Assembly: GCA_902702965.1 (NCBI GenBank)
Contig: CACRXP010000311.1
Coordinates: 482,597 to 546,596, forward strand
Source: Spirometra erinaceieuropaei
Lineage: Eukaryota > Platyhelminthes > Cestoda > Diphyllobothriidea > Diphyllobothriidae
Direction of reading: 5' to 3'
Length of the DNA stretch: 64,000 nt
Shown here: positions 36,070-49,504 of the stretch, in pieces
Position numbering within the stretch: the first letter of the stretch is position 1
How the letters are laid out: every line of letters begins with the position of its first letter
The notes under the pieces: model-generated
Told to the model about the DNA's origin: nothing
The model's input: the letters and a program-made list of their open reading frames with translations, nothing else
Databases searched by the model: none
Made by a program: the position numbers and the translations under genes

Positions 36070-38390
36070 TCAAGAGTTAGGTCATTAACTGTAAGTAAAA
36101 CTGGGTTGACCATTTTCGAGGCGGTTTTCGTCAGTCAACTAGCCAGGCAGCCAGAAAATTAGTCCTCAACGTCTGTCATACGCAAATGCTCAGCATCCCG
36201 ATTATTTATCGTCCTTTGCTGGGAGCCTTCAGTGCAAAAGTGAATGGCCTACATCTAACATGGTACCCTGGGCAGACCAATGAAGACCCAGTTTGTACGA
36301 GATTTCAGTTAACAACGGTCACCGTGCCATGTTTTTTGCAAATAAGAAATGCTCTTTCTAAGGATACTTCACCTACACGCAGTTCTGGCCTACACGGTGC
36401 AGAAATAACTCCACACTACGATAGGGCCTTAAGCCACCAATGGCAACTGACCTGACGGCGGGCGTCAATGGCTGACGGCAGATTTCATCATCTCCAATCC
36501 GGTCCCGCCATTGGTCGATAACGCCCCATGTACCGGCATGCTATCCTCTTCGGTCGCATTGCGTCGTCCAGAGAATAGACAGGCCAGTGCAGCTTTAAGG
36601 GAGGCTGGTAACGATCATAAAGGACCATAAACCAGCAAAAACGTAGAGGCGTTAATAAAGGTTTACTTCTGGCGAACAGACTTTACCTCGAAATAACTAC
36701 CTTTGTAAGTGCAGCAAATGTTTTCATTTCACTCCTAACTCAGTCACTAGTAGACAAGTCAGACAAGTGGTCTGTCGATTCTATGCCACTGTATGTTGCA
36801 ACTTTGAGGAGTTCTCTTCACCCCCTCCACCCATATGTAATTTTGGTTCCGGTCAAGCTGGAGTTGCCAAAAGGGCGCCTTTTAAACTTTCAAATTATGT
36901 AATTGCAAAAACCGCAGTAAGGTCGTTGGGACAGAAATTGTCAGGACTACTTTCGCGGGTCATGAACATTTTGAAGTTTCCCGGTCAATGAGGACAGCTT
37001 GCGGACTAATCTCCGGCGAGTGTTTGAAAGGGGGAGAGAAAAAATAAATGTACGTCATATTTCGTAAGTACTATGCGAAAATTTTCAGAAAAAGCGTCCT
37101 CCATTAACTATGGACATAATTCAAATAAATAGATGATAAAAGACTACACGAGTTTGAATTTAATTTTATAACTGTTATGGGGATAGTTCGAGTCTAATTT
37201 TCTACATTTCAGTTATTTGACCGTTTCGGAACGTCGATGCAATATGATATCAATAAAAAGCACATGAGAACCGGGGGCAGAAGAAAAGAGAAAAAATAAC
37301 TTAGGAAGGTAAAGAATGAGAGGTAGAATGCAGGCTTCATAACTAGCCAAACTAAAAGCTGATGGCCGTGATAGAAAGGCAGACGTCGAGTGTAATGAAA
37401 AAATTGTAAGAATTTTTTTTAAAAATGGCTTCAGTACAAAGGGAAAATAAAAGATTGGAAGAAGGCATGACAGTAGACTGTCGGGAAAATGACACATTAT
37501 TGGGAATAATGCCAATAGATACAGGAATGGAAGGTGTTTGTAGTCGAAACACAGGCTGGATTGATTTTAGTTTAGCGCGTTTGAAAATAATTTTTAAATT
37601 GGCCTCCCGCCCGCCGTTAAATTTTCGTTTATGGTTTACAGTCTGCAAGCCGTATATTCTTCATTTAAGGGAAATCGGACATTCGTCCGTGCCATTAAAA
37701 AGGTATCCAACACTGTTCATAAAATGTCGCGATGGATGCGTACCAGTTTTGTATGCTCCATAAGGAGCATTCGTAAATGCCAAACACCGTGCTTTTCGGA
37801 CTGACATTTTCTGGCTATAGAAACTGTACTGTTGCAGACTTTTTTAAAGCACCAGAAAACCATTTCTTCAAGTGTACATTTTAGGATGACAGTTTTTTTA
37901 CCAACAGAGTACAAGTAAGAATACCTCTACGCACGCTTTCTATAACTTATAGTATATTATTCGAGGGTAACGAAACTATACGGAGAAAAATCATGCCACT
38001 CAGGCTGTCATTTTTTAACGAAGCATGGTTTTGCATGCGGCCGGAAAGACGTGTATTCAAAGTTTCACACTCAGGCGAGGTTGAAATGGCTTGGGATAAT
38101 GCTGCATAATAACCAGTATTGCAAACCCACTTAAGTGATCCTCTCTGATCACCAACGGATTTTTGGTTAAAATAACATGAGACTGGCCACGGATTATACA
38201 GAGTTTTAAATGTTATATTTGTTAAAGAAAAGACTCGTTTAGATTTCCGAAGGCGTTTTTTCGCTTTCGCTTCAGGGGGCATTCAGGCTGCTCTGCCATA
38301 ATTTTGCTCAGTAGCGCATCTCCGACGCATTTTCCTTCTTGCGACACTGAGACAGGTCCTTTGGGTGGTTCAGACTACGCAAAGTTTGAC
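36070..38390. other. No gene seen
   Basis: Frames such as 37425-37763 plus and 37947-38282 minus lack recognisable motifs. AT-rich. Confidence 0.45.
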
Positions 38391-38394
38391 CTTC

Positions 38395-38740
38395 GTCTGC
38401 GTCGGTGTCCACCATGTGCTCTGCAGCATGGTGAAACAGGCACAATGACTTGCGCATAAGTTAGTTTGTAGTGAGTATCGACTTTCGCAGCATCTAACGC
38501 ACTCTCCTCCTCCTCCCCAGCTGGACCCGGGGTCAAGACATTGTCAAAAAGACCGGGGGGGAGGGGGGCGGGTCGGCAGAGGACGCAGGTAGATGACGCG
38601 GCCTACCTGCACCTAGGCGCACCACCCCACCTCCTGGCCCAAATCCAACACCTGACCCGGATTTTTACCAACAACTGCAACACCGTGACGGTGCGGATGG
38701 GCGAGAATGACTGAGCAGCCATGACCACGACCTGCATACC
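38395..38740 (-). repeat. Family S3, copy 6
   Basis: On minus GTGGACACCGACGC near 38410-38397 and a long GC-rich 5' part with poly-C runs. Confidence 0.6.
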
Positions 38741-39729
38741 CAGCGCATCTACCGAGAGGGGACCAGGTGTCAAAAAAAACTACCAGCGCATACCAGGCTG
38801 CGAAGGCCAGGGTTTACTGATCCTGACATAGTAGACGCCTACAGACCTTTGGGCCTACGGAAAGGTACAAACTACAGTCGACGTGAGAAATCGTGATTGT
38901 GGTCTATATGGCACTGTCAGTGGCATGAATTCGGAGAGGCCTGCCCGTACAAAGGTCGATGTATATGGAAGTTAGGCCGCGTTGGACACGCGTAGAGGGG
39001 CTGTTTGGTTTTTCTGGCCGCTGTAATCTCGATTCTGTTTTGTCATCGGAATGGGGCCATGTGCAACTGGGTGTCAAATGAAGTTCGCAGAAATACAAGC
39101 AAGCTAACACGCCAAGTCATGACTGCCTACGCCCAATTAACAGTTGTGGAGCTCCTTAACTTCAACGGTAGAAATATTGTACGTATTAGAGATTGTGTCA
39201 GCCCTGATTTTTAGGTCATATCGTCTGATTTTTAATCCGGCAGAAATGATGGTGGGGGGTCATCACTTTCCTTTCTGGCAGTTGGATTGGAAATTTAAGA
39301 GCGTCAGTACCTCTGTCTGACATTACACGTACCCTCTTTAGAGCTTGTTTGCAATGGAAACTCAAACTGATCCGCACTCACGCATTCCCTCCTGGAAGAA
39401 TGTTCCCTCCAACCCGACACTCTTTGACAGATGACGAAGCACCGAAGCCAGTAGGTCGGCCCTAGCTCAGCCAAAGCTAGTGACTTAGTTTCCTCATCTT
39501 TTCCGTATGAGGGCTTGACGTAAGGTCATTGGGCGTCCCTTAAACGATCCACACCGTGGGTGCGCTGAACCAGCACAGGGACTAGACTGGAGTCCGGCAG
39601 ATGTTGTCGGGAAGGGGCACGCATAAAAATGTCAATAGAGGTGTGCAATGGCACGTCCAATTGCAGACTCACACCGCGCCAACTGGGATTCGTGACGCCC
39701 CTAGTTTTCTCATGAAAAAATCCTGATCA

Positions 39730-39985
39730 GTGTACATTGTGGACCATGGGATGTGGTGGTATGCCGTCTTACGAGTCTTCGCCTTGTCAGTCACCCGCGC
39801 CCTCACCCGCCTCCGGTCTTCCACACTTTGCCTTGACACGGGGCGCAGACGGGGCAGATGCCGTGAAAGTCTGCTACCACTTTAAACTAATTCACGCACA
39901 AGTCACCGTCCCTGCTCTCATTCTGCTGTGGAGCACACGGTGGACACCGCCGGTGACGGCGGCCGAACTGTCAGACGCCTGACCA
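39730..39985 (+). repeat. Family S3, copy 7
   Basis: GACCATGGGATGTGGTGGTA start as in copy 3, and CAAGTCACCGTCCCTGCTCT then GTGGAGCACACGGTGGACAC. Confidence 0.7.
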
Positions 39986-41281
39986 CCTCTCACCTCCAGA
40001 CACAACGAAATTTAAGCCAGAACACTTGGAGGACGGATGTGTGTAAGCTCGAGCTTCGGACTTTGTGGAGCCCAGACTGATCGGTCCGTTCAATTCTGCC
40101 ATGCTTCCCATTGGAAAATGTAGGTTCAGTGTTCTTGTCTTGTGCCAGGTCATACGCATTCTAACGTCTGAATTAGGCAAGCAAGGTCCTACTTCATGTT
40201 AACAAAACGCCATTATCTATAATCTGCTGTTGGCACTTGGCACTTCTGCATTGCGTAACTTCTTCCCCACCCCTTTCTGCCGACTCATCCGTCCCCTCCA
40301 CAGCTTGTGAGTCAAGAGGTCGTATGCCCAACTTTCGTCTCAACACGATGAGACGGCAGAAACCTCCCCTATGCTTTCCAGCAGGACTTGGAAGTTTGTT
40401 TCACAAATGACTTATCCAGCCTCACATCTGGCAAATTACTCAACCAGCGTCGATGTTCGATTCCTTCCACAGACCTCGTCGACTAATCCGATGGACGGAA
40501 TGACTTTGAGCTTTGATTATTGTACTATCCCACTCAACTGACAAACTGACGGACGAAGCGTGTAGCGATTTAGTTCGGAATTGAATAGAACTAGACTAAT
40601 TTCGGGGGTTCTGATTCTATTTGTAAATAAATTTGAAAGATGTCTACAGTTATCCGTAGAGAAAATACATATCCGGGTTGGTCGGGTTTGTTTCAGCAAG
40701 ATGTGTGCTTGTGAGACTAGCGTGAAAAAAAAAACATGGGAAGTTGAGTTAGGGGGAGTTGCTTAGTACGTGAATATCAGGACTTGAACCCGGAGTTTTG
40801 CTAATCAGATGTACATGTACTTGACGGGGTTGAAGTTTTGTCTGATGTAGTCGAGCCAGACGAAGGTCTGCGCCAGGTCGCCTCTTGTTGTGAAATGCGT
40901 AGATGAGCAACACAGGCCGATAGGAGTGAATAGGTCAAAATATCTCACTGAGGATCAAAAACTAGTCAGACATTTTAATGGACTATGTCGAGTTGGGGTT
41001 TGAATAAGGCGCCTCACCGTGGCTTTCAGGGTGGCAGAGAACTGCGCTGAATCCGGCGTCGTGGCGTTGAGCGGTAATCTATAGAAACTACCCGGACGGC
41101 TTCAATTCTCTTTCTCAAGTCGTTGTAATGGCAAGTGCTTCCTGCATCATTTGTGTCTACCAACGCCTTCTTCACTTGAAGGATCTCTTTCAGGAAACGC
41201 TGGTTGGAAATTCCCATTTTCGTTCGCCCTCCACGCGCATTGGCTAGAAGTCTAGACCGTGTAGGACTGACGTTAGAGTGA

Positions 41282-41392
<111 letters not shown>

Positions 41393-41899
41393 TGATACTA
41401 ACTGGACAGCGTCGCCAACCGCTATCTGGGTGCAAGTGATCTGTGGCACACTCACGCATGTGGGGATTGTGGGTGTGCTTTATGGGTAGTGCCTCTCAGT
41501 CGACAGTCTCAGTGCCTCACGTTGGATACATTCGGTCCAATGCGTCATCAACCTGACAACGTCTACCACTTCTCCCACTCCCGCCACCCCAGTCACCGCC
41601 AATCACGCATGCGAAGTGTGTGTGTGCTTTATGGCTAGTGCCTCTCCGTCGACGACTGTTTGGATACCTAGCCTTGAAGGGCAACGGCTCAGGCAGGTGC
41701 AGGGCCACGTGTCACCCTTCTGGGAGTAGAGGTCTGTAAGCGTCTGCTATGCCAGGATCAGCAAACCATGGTCCCCACAGCCTGGTGTGCTCTGGCAGTT
41801 CTCTGGCGCCTGGTTCCCTGCCGGTAAATGCACTTGCGCTCCTGCTGGGTATACAGGTTCTGGGCATGGCTGCCCAACCATCCTCGTCTTTCTGACCCG

Positions 41900-42180
41900 T
41901 TGTGGTGCTGTTTTTAGTAGTTAAAATCCTGATCAAAGGTTTGGTGTGAACCAGTGGAAGACCAAGGTTCGGGCCCGCCCGCACCATCCACCTGCGCCCT
42001 TTCTTCCCCCCCCCGGTTTTCTTGACTCTCTTTTGACACCGGGCCCAGATGGAGGAAGATAAGAGGGTGCGGTAGATGTTGCGCAAGGCTGCACTCGCTA
42101 AAACTAGCTCATGCACAAGTCACCACGCCTGCTTCACCTGCACGCGGCGGACACAGTCGACAACGACGCTCGAACTGTTA
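41900..42180 (+). repeat. Family S3, copy 8
   Basis: GGGCCCAGATGGAGGAAGAT and GGTGCGGTAGATGTTGCGCA match; the 3' end is diverged (CACGCGGCGGACACAGTCG). Confidence 0.6.
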
Positions 42181-42184
42181 GGGG

Positions 42185-44685
42185 CAATTCCCATCCTTGT
42201 ATAAATCTTTCGAGAATATGATAAATAGCGTTTTAAAACAGGTCTAACGACCAGATGTCTCCTTGACGAACGTCTGACCGATGTTCGAACAGTTCCGGAA
42301 GATTGCTATGAGCACGACCTTGTGCATAAGTAAGACAGCTGAAGGCCCTGATCACAGGAACTGCCATAATTGCAGCTCTCGGTCGCCATTTATTGCTTAA
42401 GACAACAGACAGACGGGGATGAAAAAGAGAATCTAGTCTTACTGCTACCATAACTCTACGTACGCCGACTCCTAAACCTTCTTTTCACAAGCGACGTATT
42501 CAGAAGACACGGCGTTGTCCAACTGGCGCGTTCATATTGGTTGACATCGGAGCACCTGTGTGGACTGACACTCCGCGGATAGTCTGAACCGAAAGGTTAC
42601 TCGTGACCGAGTGGCGCGTTAAGCACCGATTCAGGCACGTGCTTGATACGCCAGAATGTTCCACGTCTCCCTCTCGTGCGTGAACGCCGAACACCCAGGC
42701 CGGCTTTACAGGAGTAGTTGGTGTCTTCACACCCTCCGGCTTGGTAATCCGGTTACCGAAGTCTGACCGTCGGGGCGGTTAAGATTGCAATGACGACCGT
42801 ATACAACTGGGACAATAGGGAGTCTTTGTATGAGCCAACGTCGGCGGGAGTGGATGGCTTGCCGTACCTATAAGTAGTTCAAAGCAAGCCACCGTAGACC
42901 ACCTTCTATACACCCCAGCAGTATTGTGGTCATCAGGTGGGGCTACCAAACAACATCTTACCTAAATATCTAAATACGTGGTAAGTAAACTGGCGGTTAA
43001 AAACAGCCTCTGGGTGCATTTAAAAGAACAGAAGTTCGAAAAGTCGAATTGGCAAACACTTTTCTTCAGTAATTCATCATCAGGCCACTGAAATTACACG
43101 CAGAATAGGCGTGAGTTTATAAATGTCTCAAGCGTTATTCACACTGGTTCTCACATCGCTAGCATGATGAGGTCGGTGGGCGAGGGTGGAGTTAGGGTGT
43201 GCGCGGTGTCATGCACGCGAAGCACGAATGACTGTCATTCGGGGGTCGAGGTCAGAGTGCGATCAAAACCTGGAGCCGACGTCGGCTACGGGAGATAGAG
43301 CGCTTGGTCGTTTGCCAACAAAGCGCTGGACTCGATAGCCGAATAACCTCGATAGCCTCGCCTGTTGCTAGCACCCGATGTCATAGGCTGTTGGGATAGT
43401 TTGCTGGCGCCCGATAGACTCAGTGATTCGTGTCGAACAGAATAGAACTTAGAATCGATAGGCTTTAGCCTCTACCGAAAACATGCATTTTCCAGTTGGA
43501 GATTTCAGGCCTAAAATGGGAATATTCGCAGAAAATTGGTTCTTGGCCCCTGCTGACTGGCAACTGGGGTTGTTGTTTTTAAAACGACCTTCAATCAAAT
43601 GCTTGTGAATTCACACCTAGAAGGGTTTGGGGGTACTGTCGTCACTAGTCAACCCACAGGTCGGAAAGCAAAATTTGAATACGATTGCTCTACCGACTGA
43701 GCTGCCTCCTCCCATCCTGTTGATTAGGATTATTTTAAAAATACTAGAGAGAACTGTCTTGGTGTTAATTTTTGGTTCACCAGAAGTAGACCTCTCATGC
43801 CAATGTGAGGGCATTAAATAGAGCAACCTCAAGGAATCCAGCTAAGCTGAAATGGTCTGCGAGAAGTCTTTCGGTACTCACGAAAAGGACAGAAGTGTTT
43901 CAGTCGTAAGTTGAGTGTGATACAGGAAAGGATAACGATAGGGTATAGGAAACCCAACTAACGTGAACTAGCCTGTTTACCGTGCCATACGTTGACTGGT
44001 GAGAGAAGGGATTTTACGGGTGGGGCAGTACACAGGACGGAGGGCAAGAGGACATAGAAAATCGACAAATTTCTGCCGAAAGTCTTATCGTACGCTGTTG
44101 TCTTACAAAGAAAGTGAACGCAACAATAAAAAATAAAAAATTAATTTGCAGAAAATAACGGACTTCAAATGAAGCGGCTCTTGTAAGTTTACATTTAATC
44201 AGGAAGAGAAGGAAATATCAAATAATGGGAACGGTGAATAACAAGTGATGTTTACAGTCACACAGAATTCTAGAGTATATTTTTGAGTTGTCAACTTCTT
44301 GGGGTCCTACACCTTATCATTACCCAGGGGAAGTAACAAACAGTGATTTTCTAGAGCAAAAAGGAATATTAAAGTGTTCTAGGACATCCTTCAGCCAATA
44401 CAGAACGTGGCAAGTCCTAATCAGAGCTGCACAACTATACAGGTAGTATCCTAGACGAGGAAGGACAAGGCGGAGAACGCAGTTCTCCTAGTGAGACCGT
44501 TCTGAATGGAAAGTCAGGGTGCTGGACATTTAGGAGGAAATTGCGAGCAATTACTTTTTTTCTCGACATGCCTACAACCATTTGTCTGATTGCTTTTGGA
44601 TTCAAACAACTGTGTGTAGTCAGTCCGAGGTTGGGCATAGGAATATGGACCGCAGCGTATTCAAAGTGGCCTTTCCCCAAATTCC
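42185..44685. other. No gene seen
   Basis: A decayed tRNA-like stretch near 43650-43710 (minus) and a CTGATGATGAATTACTGAAG stretch at 43083-43064 (minus) are the only marks. Confidence 0.4.
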
Positions 44686-44689
44686 AGGG

Positions 44690-44840
44690 GGGGGGGGCGA
44701 GTAAGGGCCAGAAGGGTGGGGGCTACGAGAGCTAAGGTTAAAGTTAGGACAGGGAAGTAGGTATTCCCTGGAATTTAACTTGAGATCACACGTAATACGT
44801 GCGAATCGGTATTTGCGCTCCTGACCCAGTTCGAGATGGA
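44690..44840 (+). repeat. Telomere-like repeat (family T), diverged
   Basis: GCTAAGGTTAAAGTTAGGAC then TATTCCCTGGAATTTAACTT; collinear with 51800-51950. Confidence 0.5.
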
Positions 44841-44844
44841 ATAA

Positions 44845-47365
44845 TCAAGCGGTCTAATTTTCATCGTCTTCCCTACGATTGGTGGATCCTGCCTCAGTGG
44901 GTGAAATAAAGTCAGCCAGTGAACGTTAAGGTGGTCAGCCGACGAGCACTTTCCCATTGCAACTTGGGGTGGGGAGACCATTTTGGCCTACTGAATCTTT
45001 TCTTCGCCATGTCTCGTGCTCTCCGGGACACTTCGGTGTTGATTTTTGAAATGGTACAAAGTGAACACCGTAGCCTTGATCCCGAAAATTTCTGCGCGTG
45101 ACGATACGTGCGTTAACAGTCCATCCTGGATGGAACAAAAAAGATAACTTTTTACGTGGCGCCTTTGTGAGATTTGGGCGCAGGCTAAGAGATAAGTAAA
45201 AATCCAGTCTCTGGCATCCACTAATCAGTGAGTAAACACGTTTTCCCATGAAACTGAACTTCGCCATAGCATAGGATGGTTTTCAGTCATCGCAAGCAAG
45301 TTGACAATATGGGGTGAATTTAAAGTTCATAGATCAGAATCTTGCCAGCAGTAAATTAAGAAGGAATTTGCAGAATCTGCCAGTCCTGGCACTTTCATCC
45401 GAATCGGGAATCCAGGGCCTCTTGGCAGAACACGACTATGGGGTTGTAACCACTCGTTCCGTCAATCATTGCACCCCACACTTCAGTGCGCAAGTAGCTT
45501 TAGATAATTAGGCCGCGAGACGAGTGACACACCTTACAATTCCAAGTAGTTTTTTGCCAAGACCGAGCTGGGAGAAGTTGGCAACCTCACCAGATAGAAA
45601 GCACATTTTGTCAGCTGCGGGCTTTGCCGAATGCCTAACGATGAGCTGTTAACAAAACTGCCAGACATCCGCGCTCGAGAACTTGCTCTTGAACAGCGGC
45701 CCAGAGGAAGCCTAGGCTCGCCTTGTGAGTCCGGAGGAAGCAAACGGCGACCATCAGCCCAGCCGATAGTCACGGCATAGAGTTTCACATCACACCTTGT
45801 CTGCCTTCCCAAATGCGCTAATTACTGTTTGGTTATCTGGCCGGTGTTTTTACCCCCCCCCCTCTGCCATCGAAACTGAGTGTTTTCGGTCTATCCAGAC
45901 AAGGGATTTGTCACTGGCCTACGGCGCAGGGGGGCACTGTTGGTGATGGTGCATATCACTGACGCTAAAGTACATTCGGAGCTACCTGCCCTCTCAAAGG
46001 AGTATGCTGGAATAAGGGTTGTACTGATCACACTTTCGCCACGTGCGACACTTCAAGCCAAGGCTGGAGGGGGGGGGAGCCAGTGCAGTGAGTTCGTGCT
46101 GTTGGCAGCCCCCCACATGTGCAGTTCAACGGTGGCTGAACCCCTCGCACCCACCTTCACATTGGTCTGCTGATAAGTGCTTGACTTTTGAAGATTGGCA
46201 CAACTTTTTATAGTCGCACTTGTTTCTGGTACCTGGCATGGCCCTGCAAAACTTTCCTCCAGGGCTCTGGTGTAGGGAGCACGTGCTTAAACCGCCTCCT
46301 GACAGATGGTGGTGGTGGCAAACCCTGCTTTCTCCAAAGTTTCCAGAGAACCTGCTGGCGACAATGACCGTGTGATTGACGGGTTGTCGGTACAGACGCT
46401 TAACATCAATCCCCTTAATGCACATGTTTTCAGACAAAAACGCCACGTCAGGGGGTGATTTGCTCCTATGGTACTCTCCTAAGCTAGCAACACGTGGATT
46501 AGATGTGGCAAAGCAGATGCAAAATGCAATCGTGGCACTGCGTTTTAGAGAAAATACGCAGCAAAATGGACATCCCCCCCGTTTTCCGGTCAAGCCATTC
46601 TTAACATATGTTCGTTTGCCTGCCTACGAGGCCCTCGAGGGAGTCTGTAAACGCCTGGTTTTTGCCGCATGCTGACCTGAAATTTTGGTTTTTATGAATA
46701 TCATCCTTAAAAAAGAAATACAAGGAAACAATAACCGTAGAGAAAGAGAAGAAGTACCGATAAAAATCTTGGAAGCACTAGCTAAGGTCTCATTTCCAAT
46801 CCCTGGCCTCGAAGTAGGAAACATAGTCCCCACCTAGACATGTTTTTCATGTCTGTAACAAAGAACGCCTCAGCTAGTGGGTTTTAGGATGGCTGGCATG
46901 AATGTGAGATCAGATTGAATATTATGGGCAGCTGCGATCGTGGAAATGGATGGCCCCATTACTTTTATTTAGAAGTTCGAGTTTTCTGGCATGTGCGCTT
47001 GGTTCAGTTACTCCTCTCCTGAAGGGCAATTCAATAAGATTTGGCTGCAGTATTCGATTCAAATACCCCTTGGCTCCCTCCTAAAAGACTTTTTACAGGA
47101 AGACAGGGGACATTTTGAGGTTACAGGCCTGACTACCCTCAGCTGGGACTTTATGGTGATTCAAACTGTTAAAGACATCTCCTTCCGTGAAGATGGTCAG
47201 GCATTCACTAAGCTGTTGCAAACTTGGTGGGGGATTAAATGACTTTCCGCGGTATCTTTTCTTCGACTTCGTAAAATTATTTTTAACTGCTCTGCTCCAG
47301 GACTTTGGAGGAGGTCAGTTGGCACGTACCTTTCACTGTTGCCCAGGAACGGAATTGCAGCCTTC
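44845..47365. other. No gene seen
   Basis: The longest frame, 46126-46593 on minus, overlaps an equally long plus frame and has no domain I recognise. Confidence 0.4.
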
Positions 47366-47368
47366 CTT

Positions 47369-47446
<78 letters not shown>
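47369..47446 (+). repeat. (ATG)n microsatellite
   Basis: About 26 perfect units; opposite-strand form of the other two ATC arrays. Confidence 0.97.
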
Positions 47447-48028
47447 CCAGTTTGCTCGCCCAGCCTACTGCAACCGATGGAATCCACAAATTTTGACACT
47501 ATAAGCTTACTGCCCAAACAGGAATTTCAGTGCAGCCAATCTAAAATTCACCAGATGACATCAAAACTTGATGAAAATTTACTCACGCTGTCCGGAGCTG
47601 ACGAAATTTGTGAGGAGTTGGGTCATGACTACTGCTCTAGAAAACAAAATTCACTCTCTTCCTACTAGCATCACTGGAAGTCTGCTACAATATTCAAGAA
47701 GTTCGGATTGTAATTAGCCAGTTTGTGTGTACTTGAATTTTGAATTTCGATGTCGTGCTACTGGTCAGTACTGGAAACATTCATTTTAGGCGCCGTCAAG
47801 TCCCTAATCAGCTTCTTATCCGGCTACCAGGGATCTTTAATGGGGTTACCAAGGACACCAGTCTGCGCACTTTTGCTGGCGGGTTTGTGCGGATAGTTCA
47901 GTCCTGGAGAAACAGGAATTTAGCAACCTTTGATCGGATACGAATGCAATGTACTCATTCCTTTTTCCTGATTGATTTTGACGCATTGCTGCCGGTATAA
48001 TTCATGATGATAGAAGCGAACAGGCGAG

Positions 48029-48194
48029 TTCCAGGAATCAGTCCCGAAGGCGAAGATGCGATCACTGGGAAAAGAAATTCATTGACAACCGTTTCGGATT
48101 CTTACTCGAACCCATCAGCAGAGACGGTCGCAGATAATGGTAATGGTGGCACAGGGAGTGCAGTGTTTATGGCACTTTGCTGCCGTGGGACCAT
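48029..48194 (-). repeat. Left inverted arm with hammerhead-like motif
   Basis: On the minus strand the arm holds CTGCTGATGGGTTCGAGTAA then GAATCCGAAACGG (about 48122-48089): a GGGTTC/GAATCC stem closing a 6-base loop and followed by GAAAC. Confidence 0.7.
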
Positions 48195-48643
48195 GTGCGT
48201 ACGATAATGAACAGCTCTCGTGATCACCGCTGGGGGTCGTAATTGATGCGATGATAGCTTATCAGTCCGCGTTCGAGTCGTTTATTGGCGCGATTTCTTC
48301 ATACGTGTTGGATGCTGGTGTGATGATTGCTCGGCAAATTGGCTCACAGTCACTGAGATAATTGCTCGTCAGCGCCCTTTCCACGTGACTGATTCCCCTG
48401 CCCAGGGAAAATCTCAGCAGAAAATACGGTACCGGGAGGTCATTGCGCTTGTTGATGGATTGCGTGCCCTGACTCGAGCAGCTCGAGGCTCCCGCGGTTG
48501 TCACCACTTGCGAGGAATTCGGTCCCTTGAAACTTTAAAATATGACTGGATGCCGTCGAATGAGCCGCCACCTGCGCGCTAACATCTTCCCTCCTCACCG
48601 TTGCTGCGTGCTCGACCATTCGCGTCCGGACTGCTGGCGTTTC

Positions 48644-48670
48644 CTGCCGTGGGATATGGTCCCACGGCAG
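48644..48670. repeat. Perfect 11-bp hairpin
   Basis: CTGCCGTGGGA, loop TATGG, then the exact reverse complement TCCCACGGCAG. It sits at the inner edge of the right arm; the left arm has only one half of it (near 48181-48191). Confidence 0.85.
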
Positions 48671-48818
48671 CTACGTGCCAGAAATACTGCATTCCTTGTG
48701 CCACCATTAGCCTTATCTGTGACCGTCTCTGATGATGGGTTCGAGTGAGAATCCGAAACGGCAGGCCAATAAATTTCTTGTCCCATTGATCGCATCTCTG
48801 TCTTCTGGTAATTCTTGA
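48656..48818 (+). repeat. Right inverted arm with hammerhead-like motif
   Basis: On the plus strand CTGATGA (48729-48735), stem GGGTTC/GAATCC (48737-48742 with 48749-48754, one G-U pair) and GAAAC (48755-48759), followed by an AATAAA at about 48768. Confidence 0.72.
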
Positions 48819-49504
48819 TATTGTCTGTAAGTTAGACGCGATCCAATAACTTCCATATTTGGTAGATTTGACTAAGTACCCAATATATCGAAGTTATTTT
48901 ATCTAAAATAACTGGATAAAACCAAAAAGGAATCTGTACAGTTGGTTAATAGCGTCCATTGAATAACATTAGAATCGTAAGAAAAACGCTATAAATTGGT
49001 ATATGTAGGACCAGTGCTTACTGCATAATTCAGCGACGACCTGGGTCTGCGACAAGAGGCATGTGTGTGCGACTGAGGGTACTTTAGTCGCCGTAATAAA
49101 CAGCAGTTATTAAGTCTGTGCTATAGGGAATTAACTGTTTAAATCGATTCTGGTTGTTTCGTGTCGTTCGGGGTTAGTTCCTTCCCTGCCATGTCCAGCT
49201 GGCATGCTCATGCGTAGTTACTGGATCTTGCTTAACTTTCCGCTGGATAGCTGTCATGCTCAGAAAGTCAAATCAAGCATGAACGAGTCCAAACTCGACA
49301 AATGCACGTTTATTTCATAATAAAAACCTCATCTGATGAAGGACATCTTACCTCTAATGGTCATTAGGATGTTCTATCCGTCCAGATGCCTACACTGCCT
49401 ACCTGAAAATAACTATGAAGGTAGAGTGCTTTTCCCTGTTGCTTATTACTTGAGAAATCCTTGTTAAATTCGATGATTACGGCAAATATCCTCACCTCCA
49501 TCCG

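Larger units (their letters stand above)
48004..48818. mobile_element. Inverted-arm element related to PLE type d termini
   Basis: Left arm 48004-48194 and right arm 48656-48818 are inverted copies over about 165 bases, and both match the terminal arms of the PLE at 56826-57494. The outer part of the left arm also matches 57448-57490. The inner 460 bases show no reverse transcriptase or endonuclease that I recognise. It may be a PLE remnant or a non-autonomous derivative. Confidence 0.7.

Noticed and set aside
43064..43083. Hammerhead-like CTGATGA at 43083 on minus
   Set aside because: CTGATGATGAATTACTGAAG is followed by AAAA, but no stem II can form between the boxes.
46126..46593. 155-residue minus-strand frame
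   Set aside because: Cys- and His-rich by chance; it overlaps an equally open plus frame, and no zinc-finger spacing or family fits.
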